Of a DNA stretch of 64,000 nt, positions 35,392 to 42,602 are shown in pieces (positions within the stretch are counted from its first letter, which is position 1; each line of letters starts with the position of its first letter). Made by a program: the position numbers and the translations under genes. The stretch spans positions 62,001 through 126,000 of the forward strand of contig NZ_LRPB01000034.1 of NCBI RefSeq assembly GCF_001592945.1. The letters are read 5' to 3'. This DNA comes from Roseivirga seohaensis. GTDB taxonomy: Bacteria; Bacteroidota; Bacteroidia; Cytophagales; Cyclobacteriaceae. Below the pieces are notes generated by a model. It did not search any database. It saw only the letters and a list, made by a program, of their open reading frames with translations, and was not told the DNA's origin.

Positions 35392-35689
35392 TGTTCATTC
35401 ATTCAATGGCAAGATCGTTATTCTCTTAATATTCAACCAAGAGATTGGGAGATTTTGAAGTTGACTTTCCTATAAAAATGGTTAAAACCATTCCCCAAAA
35501 ACATTTATGCGTATAGCCCACGGTTTAAACCGTGGGCTATACAATACACAACCTCCATCAACCATTTCAATGGTTTCCGTGCTTTTAGATATTACCTTCT
35601 CAGAGTTTTTAGCGAACGAGACCTAGGAATGACTTGAAGGTGAGTGAAAAACTCGTCATCTGTTCTTAGGTTCAAGGAGAATTTTTTAA
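35392..35689. other. 298-base repeat-bearing intergenic region left of the Shedu-like gene
   Basis: It holds copy A of the triple-palindrome repeat (35476-35576) and an imperfect hairpin at 35629-35659 (ATGAC...GTCAT with GAGT/ACTC inside). No gene is visible. Together with the region right of the gene it frames the Shedu-like gene with palindromic repeats. Confidence 0.6.
35476..35576. repeat. triple-palindrome (REP-like) repeat, copy A
   Basis: 101 bases with three palindromes. The outer ones are AATGGTT/AACCATT (35477-35492) and AACCATT/AATGGTT near the right end; the central one is a perfect 32-base palindrome at 35511-35542 with half GTATAGCCCACGGTTT. Copy B at 37056-37155 matches over its length, except that the right palindrome has changed on both arms. 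Such elements are common in Bacteroidota genomes and resemble REP sequences moved by RAYT transposases. Confidence 0.85.
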
Positions 35690-36736
35690 TTAGAAGTTTA
35701 ACCTTTCTATTAGAGCCTTAAAATTCTCAATAAGGTCATCATACGTTGAGAAATTCCTATTGCTCGAATTTCCAAATTCAGACCTTAGGATTCCTCTTCG
35801 ATAGTCATCAATCTCTGAGTTTCTACCAAAGACAAGAGTGTAATTTGGTTTGTGTAGACTAGGGTAATCATCTTTAAGGAATTTTATGTTTTGCGCTATG
35901 TAGTCATCCCATTCCAGAAGCTGCCCCTTCGCCTGAGTAAATTCTGTCCTAAAAAGACTCTTTGCTGTAAATATTTTTTTTGAGGAGGCCTCAATTTCAA
36001 CGAAAGTCCAATCTAGTGTTCCATGCTTTCTAATAGAAAATGCATAGTCAGCCACGTATTTGTTCGATATCTTAGGTTTGATTAAAACTGATTCATAGTT
36101 AGGTTGAATTATATAAGGATGGTCATTTAAGAATTTCTGAATATCCTCTTCATTCTGAGCATTATCAATAAGCACTTCGAACTTTGAGAGGACATCCAGT
36201 GCACGATTTTTAGACTTTAAATTTTTCTTTGATAAAGCATTTTGAAAGTCCCTTTCAGCCATTTCGAGTGGATTGAAATCGCCATTTTCATAAAAACAGG
36301 ACCCAATAAGAAGTATTTTACTGTATTCTGGATAAAGACGGCTTCCAGGTATATCTTCAACTAGAAGAACGAATACATTATCTTTGAACTGATCCTTTGG
36401 TTGAGTACCGAATTGCACTTTATGGCCAAATGAAACAAACAATGTCAACGGATCATAAAATGTAAATATCTCCTTACTGCGTTCATCGAAAACTTCAGTC
36501 ATCATTTTTTGCATTTCATCTTGATATTCAATGCTATATTTATGATTGAATTGATTTTTAATGAAAACCAAAAAACCATCTTGGCAAGAACACAAGATCA
36601 TGCTACCCATTGATAGATCTGAGGGTATGTTCTCAATGAGTTCTGTGATTTTCTCTTTTGGAATCGCATTAAGCAGCTTTGCAAGCTCCGTTTGATACCT
36701 CTTCAGATCCTCTGTTAAATTTTCTAATACTCCCAT
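35690..36736 (-). CDS. Shedu-like DUF4263 protein, putative antiphage nuclease
   Basis: 348 residues, ATG at 36736. The C-terminal half (about 185-345) is a DUF4263 domain: LSKFEVLIDNAQNEEDIQKFLNDHPYII, then the PD-(D/E)xK-like core YVADYAFSIR and WTFVEIEASSKKIFTA, QLLEWDDYIAQN, YTLVFGRNSEI and the end FSTYDDLIENF. These are the landmarks of Shedu (SduA), a single-gene defence nuclease. The N-terminal half is a separate alpha/beta region with a long helix and no motif I know, probably the sensor part that varies in Shedu proteins. No partner gene is adjacent. Palindromic repeats lie on both sides. Confidence 0.75.
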   Translation of the reverse strand: MGVLENLTEDLKRYQTELAKLLNAIPKEKITELIENIPSDLSMGSMILCSCQDGFLVFIKNQFNHKYSIEYQDEMQKMMTEVFDERSKEIFTFYDPLTLFVSFGHKVQFGTQPKDQFKDNVFVLLVEDIPGSRLYPEYSKILLIGSCFYENGDFNPLEMAERDFQNALSKKNLKSKNRALDVLSKFEVLIDNAQNEEDIQKFLNDHPYIIQPNYESVLIKPKISNKYVADYAFSIRKHGTLDWTFVEIEASSKKIFTAKSLFRTEFTQAKGQLLEWDDYIAQNIKFLKDDYPSLHKPNYTLVFGRNSEIDDYRRGILRSEFGNSSNRNFSTYDDLIENFKALIERLNF

Positions 36737-37001
36737 ATATCTTTCCTAAAATAGCACTTGTTGGTATCTGCCCCATCATTGCACGTTCTATATCAAAGGG
36801 AATTGTTGCTTTTTATTGGTACCGATTCAATGAATAGCCAAAATAGTGTCATGAAAATCAATTCCACTAGCTCTTTCCATTTACCCTTTCTTCGTCTTCT
36901 TTCCTTTTTGGAAAAAAATGCTTACCAATAAAGTTAAAGGATCAGTCGATCCTTTCGTAAAATTGGATAGAAAATATTTCATCTCTATTATTCTGAACAT
37001 T

Positions 37002-37026
37002 GTCGCAGGTTCTCCGAACCTGTGAC
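37002..37026. repeat. palindromic repeat
   Basis: Eleven-base arms GTCGCAGGTTC and GAACCTGTGAC pair around TCC with one wobble position. No T run follows, so it is more like a dispersed palindromic repeat than a terminator. Confidence 0.65.
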
Positions 37027-37055
37027 GATTTATTAATCAAGGACTCTGTCCGCAG

Positions 37056-37155
37056 AAATGGTTAAAACCATTCCCCAGAAACATTTACACATATAGCCCA
37101 CGGTTTAAACCGTGGGCTATATACACGCAACCACCACAAACCGTTTCAACGGTTT
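37056..37155. repeat. triple-palindrome (REP-like) repeat, copy B
   Basis: 100 bases aligned end to end with copy A. The central perfect palindrome (37091-37122, half ATATAGCCCACGGTTT) shares 28 bases with copy A. Its outermost base pair differs on both arms. The right-hand palindrome AACCGTT/AACGGTT differs from copy A by compensating changes (CCGTT for CCATT, and AACGG for AATGG), so pairing is kept. Confidence 0.85.
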
Positions 37156-37224
37156 AAGCCTTTGCACTGAAGTTAATCGAGGGATGGATTTACATGCTTC
37201 TGCTCTCAATTAAAAGTAGCAGGC

Positions 37225-37250
37225 GGATTCTGAGACAGGCTCAGGATGAC
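37225..37250. repeat. short CTGAG/CTCAG dispersed repeat
   Basis: GGATTCTGAGACAGGCTCAG followed by GATGAC. The inverted CTGAG/CTCAG core and flanking text are of a type dispersed in many Bacteroidota genomes. Confidence 0.5.
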
Positions 37251-37370
37251 GGTCTAAAAAGGGCTTAATCGGAGCGGTATGCTGTTTCCAGACCTATAAG
37301 GTTTTGACAACCATATAGATCTTTTTCCGCGTTTTAGGCTTTTGTGATTTTATAAAAATGAGGGTTACTC

Positions 37371-37428
37371 TGACGGATTGCCGCGTCATGAAACCCTGTT
37401 CTCACAGGTTTCATTCCTCGCAATGACG
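37371..37428. repeat. CGTCATTGCGAGG-type dispersed repeat
   Basis: On the minus strand it begins CGTCATTGCGAGG and ends with GCGGCAATCCGTCA, with an inner hairpin ATGAAACC / GGGTTTCAT. This element class is dispersed in many bacteria. It ends four bases before the stop codon of the OmpA/PD40 gene and could act as its transcript end. Confidence 0.7.
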
Positions 37429-37431
37429 TTT

Positions 37432-39033
37432 TTACTTAATAATGATAAACTCAACCCTGCGGTTTTTTTCTCGGCCAGAATCGGTTGAGTTTTGGCCTAC
37501 GGGCTTTTCGCCCCCAAAACCTACGGTTTCTATGCGTTTTCCGGAGATTCCTTTTTCTACCAGATAATCCTTAACTGCATTTACGCGATCTAATGAAAGC
37601 TCTTTGAGCAACTTAGGATTACCCCTATTATCGGTATGGCCTTCCAAACGAATTTCCAAGTCTGGGTTGTTTTTCATCAACTCAATCAAAATTTCTAGTT
37701 GAGTTGCGGTAGTTTTTGCATCGGCAAAAGAGGAAGTACCTTCATTAAAAAGCACATTCGGAATTTGAATTTTAGTACCTACCTCTCTTGGTGTAAGCCT
37801 AAAACCTTCAACAGCTTTGGCCTCAATATCACCTTGTAATGGCTTAGCAGAAGCCACAAAGGTTTCTTTGTACTTGAGAAAACCATCGGCTTCAATCTCT
37901 ACATTCACTTCAAGGCCTTCCTCAATGGTCACTAAAAATTTCTTGTCTGGGGAATCTAAATCGGCAGTATTCACTTCAACTTCCTTTTCTCCAAAGTTTA
38001 GTTTCACCAAACCGCTTACGGGTTTGTCGTTGCGGATATCCAACACCTGCATGGTCATCACTACTACTGGTTTATCTGGTGTCTTTGGAGTGGTTACTTG
38101 AGAAATTGGCGCTTCTGTTTTGGATACAATTTCCTGCAACACCTTTTCTGTTTTATTTAATGGGAAACCGAAAATATCGCCAAAACCCTCGCTGTTTTGG
38201 GTAGAAGAAAAATAAGCCAATTCACCCAATTTAGGAATGTTATAGCCTAACTCCATTCCAGCTGTATTTACTTCAGAACCAAGATTTACAGGATCTGTCC
38301 AGTCTTTCCAGGTACCGTCTTTGCGTTGACTTACAAAAATATCGCGGCCACCTTGTCCTCCAAAACCATTTGAGGAGAAGTACAAGGTTTTTAAATCGGG
38401 TGCCAAATAAGGTGCCCATTCTTCCCCCAAAGTGTTCAAGTCCACACCCATGTTTTCTGGTGGAGTCCAACTGCCATTACTTTCTTTAAAGGTAACATAG
38501 AGGTCTTCGTTCCCATAAGTATCGTAACTTTTATAGGACAGAATCATTACTTTTTCATCTGGTGAAATAGAGCCGCTGATATACCCTGAAAAATTTTCGA
38601 AGTAGCGAATATCTACTGGTTGTGGCACCGACCAATGGTCTTTCACCCATTCTGCCATGGCAATTCCTTTCTGTAAATTCCCTAAAGCGTCTTTATAATT
38701 CAATAAGTAAATCCTTTCACCATCGGCTGAAAAACCGACAATGCCATTCAAACCCGTGTGATTAATAGTGCTACCACCATGTTTGGCTACAGACCAACCA
38801 GTTTCTGTTTTGTCTGAATACCAAATATCACCTCGATCAATCACACCACCCTCGTTGCGAGGATGACCAGAGCGAACAAAATACATACGTTTTCCATCGG
38901 GAGTAAGCACAGGGTTTTGTTCATCAAAACTGGAGTTAATACTATCCATTTTAATATGGCTTTGGGATTGCCCCAACAGCATTACCTGATTGCAAAAAAG
39001 AACAAGAAGAATGGTATACAAAGTCGTTTTCAA
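37432..39033 (-). CDS. PD40-repeat and OmpA-domain outer membrane-associated protein
   Basis: 533 residues starting with TTG at 39033; no ATG is nearby and a signal peptide follows directly (MKTTLYTILLVLFCNQVMLL). Residues about 25-290 hold WD40-like PD40 repeats, visible as FDEQNPVLTPDGKRMYFVRSG, GISPDEKVMILSYKS-like and APYLAPDLKTLYFSSNGFGGQGGRDIF. A beta linker domain follows, then an OmpA C-terminal domain (about 425-533, LRLEGHTDNRGNPKLLKELSLDR; RVEFIII) that binds peptidoglycan. This layout is common in Bacteroidota, some linked to type IX secretion or gliding (PorE-like). It may carry a lipid anchor only if Cys15 is used, which is doubtful. Confidence 0.88.
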   Translation of the reverse strand: MKTTLYTILLVLFCNQVMLLGQSQSHIKMDSINSSFDEQNPVLTPDGKRMYFVRSGHPRNEGGVIDRGDIWYSDKTETGWSVAKHGGSTINHTGLNGIVGFSADGERIYLLNYKDALGNLQKGIAMAEWVKDHWSVPQPVDIRYFENFSGYISGSISPDEKVMILSYKSYDTYGNEDLYVTFKESNGSWTPPENMGVDLNTLGEEWAPYLAPDLKTLYFSSNGFGGQGGRDIFVSQRKDGTWKDWTDPVNLGSEVNTAGMELGYNIPKLGELAYFSSTQNSEGFGDIFGFPLNKTEKVLQEIVSKTEAPISQVTTPKTPDKPVVVMTMQVLDIRNDKPVSGLVKLNFGEKEVEVNTADLDSPDKKFLVTIEEGLEVNVEIEADGFLKYKETFVASAKPLQGDIEAKAVEGFRLTPREVGTKIQIPNVLFNEGTSSFADAKTTATQLEILIELMKNNPDLEIRLEGHTDNRGNPKLLKELSLDRVNAVKDYLVEKGISGKRIETVGFGGEKPVGQNSTDSGREKNRRVEFIIIK

Positions 39034-39233
39034 AGCTATTATCGCGTTTCCTTTTCTTTCAACGTATGAAATAGAAAATATTTAGCTTCGAAGATAAGGG
39101 TTAAGCTTTAAACTACCCTGCTGTAGATGCTGAATAACATTTTTTAACAAGGGCTTAGAAATTAGTATTTAGAAGGTAGTAATCCTTTTTGTTATCTGGG
39201 AAGTTTTAAGCACTTTCAAGTCAAACTTTTAGC

Positions 39234-39791
39234 ATGGGCCATATTGATTCTTTCAAACACGAACTAGTAGGGTACTTAGGGATAATCTCTGTTTATCATC
39301 CTTTAGAAGATATTGACGGAGATTTTATTTGTACTACCAATCAGTTGGTTATTGGTGGCGGAAGTGGTGAGCACCCTGCTTTGGTGATTGAGAGTTTGGC
39401 GCATGCTGTTGCTTTATTCTTGAAAGAGGAAATTCCCAACATCAGGAAATTAAGGCATTGGGAAACCATTATCGCACCCTATTTAAAAAAGACTTCTAGT
39501 GAACTGCTGACATATTACGAATGGACAGAAGAGACACATAAAGAGTTTGCTGAGATGTCTAAATCGGATACTTTGCCCTGCCAAAGAATGCGTCATGAAA
39601 TTGACGATTGGGTTATTCTTGGCATTGGGGAGTTTGTTTTCTTTTCTCTGCCCCATTTAGCCAATGAAATCATGAGCCAGCTTGATAACCCTTACGAAGA
39701 ATTCCGCCACATGCGCTATAATAACATTATGGTGGTTCCTCCCAATTTCCCTGTATATAGTAATGGCGGTAATATGTTCTTTAAAAAATGA
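39234..39791 (+). CDS. protein of unknown function, paired with a zinc-ribbon protein
   Basis: 185 residues, soluble, no signal peptide. Visible features are a Gly-rich turn (QLVIGGGSGEHPALVIESLAHAVALFLKEE), helices in the middle (ETHKEFAEMSKSD), a DDWVILGIGEFVFFSLPHLANEIM segment and a C-terminus ending NGGNMFFKK. No family or catalytic motif is recognised. Its TGA overlaps the ATG of the next gene (ATGA at 39788), so the two proteins are made together and probably act together. Confidence 0.75.
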   Translation: MGHIDSFKHELVGYLGIISVYHPLEDIDGDFICTTNQLVIGGGSGEHPALVIESLAHAVALFLKEEIPNIRKLRHWETIIAPYLKKTSSELLTYYEWTEETHKEFAEMSKSDTLPCQRMRHEIDDWVILGIGEFVFFSLPHLANEIMSQLDNPYEEFRHMRYNNIMVVPPNFPVYSNGGNMFFKK

Positions 39792-40264
39792 AACCAGAAT
39801 TCACCTATATAGAGCAGTTCATCAATCGAATTGATGTAGAATGCCCCAGTTGCAAAGCCAAAGCAGTTGTAACTTCAAATCCAGAAAACCGAGCAGAGAC
39901 AAGGTTTACTTGTGTAAGTTGTGGTTCTACAAAAAATTGGATGGGTAAAGGAAATGTTTTTCAAACAGGAAGCAGCTTATTCAATTCGGGAGGAATTCTC
40001 ATGGGACATCCGGTTGATTGTTACTTCAAGTACCCATTATGGTATACAACCGAAGTTAAAGGAGAAGTACTTTTTGGCTACAATCTAGAACACCTCGACT
40101 ACTTACTCAATTTCATTTCGAACAAAACGAGAGAACGTCAGCCCAATGAGCATGGCTGGAGTAACCGAAGCTTGGAAAGTAGATTACCTAAATGGATGCT
40201 TTCTGCCAAAAATCGAGAAGTAATTGAGAAAAAGCTGAAGGAACTAATGGCAAAGGGGATTTAG
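39788..40264 (+). CDS. zinc-ribbon protein of unknown function
   Basis: 158 residues. A C4 zinc ribbon is clear: VECPSCKAKAV and FTCVSCGSTKNW. The rest has WYTTEVKGEVLFGYNLEHLDYLLNFISNKTRER and ends in SLESRLPKWMLSAKNREVIEKKLKEL, a basic helical tail. Similar ribbon proteins with the RLPxW(M) motif are found in distant bacteria, as far as I recall, without known role. It overlaps the upstream gene by four bases. Its stop codon is the first repeat unit of a tandem array. Confidence 0.75.
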   Translation: MKPEFTYIEQFINRIDVECPSCKAKAVVTSNPENRAETRFTCVSCGSTKNWMGKGNVFQTGSSLFNSGGILMGHPVDCYFKYPLWYTTEVKGEVLFGYNLEHLDYLLNFISNKTRERQPNEHGWSNRSLESRLPKWMLSAKNREVIEKKLKELMAKGI

Positions 40265-40301
40265 TGTTTAGTGTTTAGTGTTTAGTGTTTAGTGTTTAGT
40301 G
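40260..40301. repeat. tandem repeat of TTTAGTG, six units
   Basis: Six exact copies of the 7-base unit TTTAGTG run from 40260 to 40301. The first unit includes the TAG stop of the zinc-ribbon gene (40262-40264). The unit has no open meaning as protein because each frame meets TAG. Copy number is likely to vary among strains by slippage. Confidence 0.9.
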
Positions 40302-40499
40302 TTCGGAACGAGGAATTTTGAAAAAAGAAGGTCGTTTTGCTAAAGGAAATTTGCAGAAGAATCTAACCATTTCATTTTACTTCATCCAAATTCATTTCGA
40401 ATAGAAGTCCTGAAAACTTTTTAGGCTCTAAATTCTATGCGATCTTCGTAAGCAGAACGGCTCAAGGTTCGTTCTTCCAACATCAAAAACCGAATACTT

Positions 40500-42536
40500 A
40501 TGCCTCATCAAGCCAATCGACTGATCCATTCTTCCTCCCCTTACCTTTTACAGCATGCCTATAATCCTGTAGACTGGTTTCCTTGGGGCGAAGAAGCTTT
40601 AGAAAAGGCCATGAAAGAAGACAAGCCGATTATTGTGAGTATTGGCTATTCAGCTTGCCATTGGTGTCATGTAATGGAACGAGAAAGCTTTGAGAACGAG
40701 AAGATTGCTGAAATAATGAACACGCATTTCGTGTGCATCAAAGTGGACAGAGAAGAGCGCCCAGATGTGGATCAAGTGTATATGGATGCCGTGCATGCCA
40801 TGGGTTTGCAAGGTGGATGGCCATTGAATGCCATTCTCCTACCCGATCAGCGCCCATTTTATGGAGGCACTTACTTTCCAGCACAAGGTTGGGGAAATCT
40901 ATTGCTTCAAATCGCCAAAGTATTTAAAGAGCAACGTGCCGAATTAGAAAAATCGGCTGAAGGATTTATGAACTCGCTCAGTGTGAGCGATATTCAAAAG
41001 TACGGTTTGAACTCCATCGGGGCGGATTTCAGTAAAGCAGATTTGAGCCAAATGTTCAATATCTTGAGTCAGAATTTTGACAAGGAAAAAGGAGGCATGA
41101 ACAAAGCACCCAAATTTCCAATGCCTGTTATTTATTCCTTTTTGCTTCGCGAATTTGAAGCGAATCAAAACGAAGCCGCTTTGGCACATGTAAAGCTCAC
41201 ACTCAATAAAATGGCTTTCGGTGGTCTTTACGATCAAATTGGGGGTGGTTTTACCCGATACTCTACCGATGCCGATTGGTTTGCCCCTCATTTTGAAAAA
41301 ATGCTTTACGACAATGGGCAGCTCGTAAGCCTCTATTCAGAAGCCTTTCAAGCCACAAAAGACCCGCTTTACAAAGAAATCGTTTTTCAAACTATTGAAT
41401 GGCTACAAAGAGAAATGACCACCGAAGAAGGCGGATTCTATTCAGCCTTAGATGCAGATAGTGAAGGGGAAGAAGGTAAATTCTACTGTTGGCAAGCGGC
41501 AGAGTTTCGTGAGGTACTAGGCCCCGATGCCGAACTGATGATCGCCTATTATAACCTCACTGAAAAAGGAAACTGGGAGCCTCAAAAAAACATTCCGCAT
41601 AGAACCCACTCCGACTCAGAGTTTGCAAAGGCTCATGATCTTTCTTTAGAAGAACTACAAGACTTGGTTAAAGCTGCTAACCTAAAACTACACAAGCAAA
41701 GAGAAACCAAAGTGCGCCCTGACCTAGACGATAAAATACTTTCTGGCTGGAATGGACTTATGCTCAAAGGTTTGGTAGATGCCTACGCCAGCTTTCAAGC
41801 ACCAGAGTTTCTTCAAATGGCAATTAAAAATGCGGAGTTTATTTGTGCCAAAATGAAAAACGGAAAAGGGCTATTTCGAAATTATAAAGCAGGGAAAGCC
41901 AGCATTAATGCCTATTTAGAAGATTACGCTGCGGTAATTTCAGCCTTTAGCGCACTTTATCAAGTCACCTATAATGAAAAGTGGCTGAACGAAGCCGTGC
42001 AATTGACAGAATATACCATTGCACATTTTTACGATGAAAAAGAGCGCTTTTTCTTCTTCACCAATGATGAATCTGAAAAGCTGATTGCCAGAAAAAAAGA
42101 GATTTTCGACAACGTTATTCCGGGGTCAAATTCACTGATGGCTCAAAATCTATATGCTTTGGGTACCATCACCAGCAACCAAATCTACACTAACATGGCA
42201 ATCGAAATGCTCGGTCGGGCCAAGAAAATGGTGATGGTAGAACCTCAATATTTGACCAATTGGGCTTGTTTGGCTACCCAAATGGTAACACCTACTGCCG
42301 AAATCGTTATGGTGGGTGATGATATTCAAACACAGGCCTTTAGTTTCTTTGATCAATTTATGCCGAATAAGGTGTTGGTTGGAGCGGAAAACGAAGGCAC
42401 AAGTAAACTAGAACTATTGGCCAACCGAGGCAGGCTTAATGATCAAACCACATTTTATGTTTGCTTCAATAAAGCCTGTCAGCTGCCGGTAAATTCAGCA
42501 AGTGATGCAATAAATCTTATTCAGGATAGAAAATAG
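40500..42536 (+). CDS. thioredoxin-fold DUF255 protein (YyaL/SPATA20 family)
   Basis: 678 residues. The N-terminal thioredoxin-like domain begins [29 protein letters not shown] and has the CxxC in [16 protein letters not shown]. The rest is an (alpha/alpha)6 barrel related to N-acylglucosamine epimerases ([27 protein letters not shown]-like text at about 245-275, [35 protein letters not shown]). The family is widespread from bacteria to man with no settled reaction. Cytoplasmic, single gene. Confidence 0.93.
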   Translation: MPHQANRLIHSSSPYLLQHAYNPVDWFPWGEEALEKAMKEDKPIIVSIGYSACHWCHVMERESFENEKIAEIMNTHFVCIKVDREERPDVDQVYMDAVHAMGLQGGWPLNAILLPDQRPFYGGTYFPAQGWGNLLLQIAKVFKEQRAELEKSAEGFMNSLSVSDIQKYGLNSIGADFSKADLSQMFNILSQNFDKEKGGMNKAPKFPMPVIYSFLLREFEANQNEAALAHVKLTLNKMAFGGLYDQIGGGFTRYSTDADWFAPHFEKMLYDNGQLVSLYSEAFQATKDPLYKEIVFQTIEWLQREMTTEEGGFYSALDADSEGEEGKFYCWQAAEFREVLGPDAELMIAYYNLTEKGNWEPQKNIPHRTHSDSEFAKAHDLSLEELQDLVKAANLKLHKQRETKVRPDLDDKILSGWNGLMLKGLVDAYASFQAPEFLQMAIKNAEFICAKMKNGKGLFRNYKAGKASINAYLEDYAAVISAFSALYQVTYNEKWLNEAVQLTEYTIAHFYDEKERFFFFTNDESEKLIARKKEIFDNVIPGSNSLMAQNLYALGTITSNQIYTNMAIEMLGRAKKMVMVEPQYLTNWACLATQMVTPTAEIVMVGDDIQTQAFSFFDQFMPNKVLVGAENEGTSKLELLANRGRLNDQTTFYVCFNKACQLPVNSASDAINLIQDRK

Positions 42537-42602
42537 TTTTGGCAGACGAGGAATATTTCTAACCTTGCCAAAGGTTCCAAACCAAAGTATTTCCCTAACG
42601 AT

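Larger units (their letters stand above)
36737..37431. other. 695-base intergenic region packed with palindromic repeats
   Basis: No gene is visible. It contains at least four unlike repeats: a hairpin at 37002-37026, triple-palindrome copy B at 37056-37155, a CTGAG...CTCAG repeat at 37225-37250 and a CGTCATTGCGAGG-type element at 37371-37428. The left 200 bases are plain AT-rich sequence and should contain the promoter of the Shedu-like gene, though no consensus match is seen. Confidence 0.65.

Noticed and set aside
40260-40301. CRISPR-like array
   Set aside because: Units are only seven bases, contiguous without spacers, and no cas genes exist; it is a simple tandem repeat.
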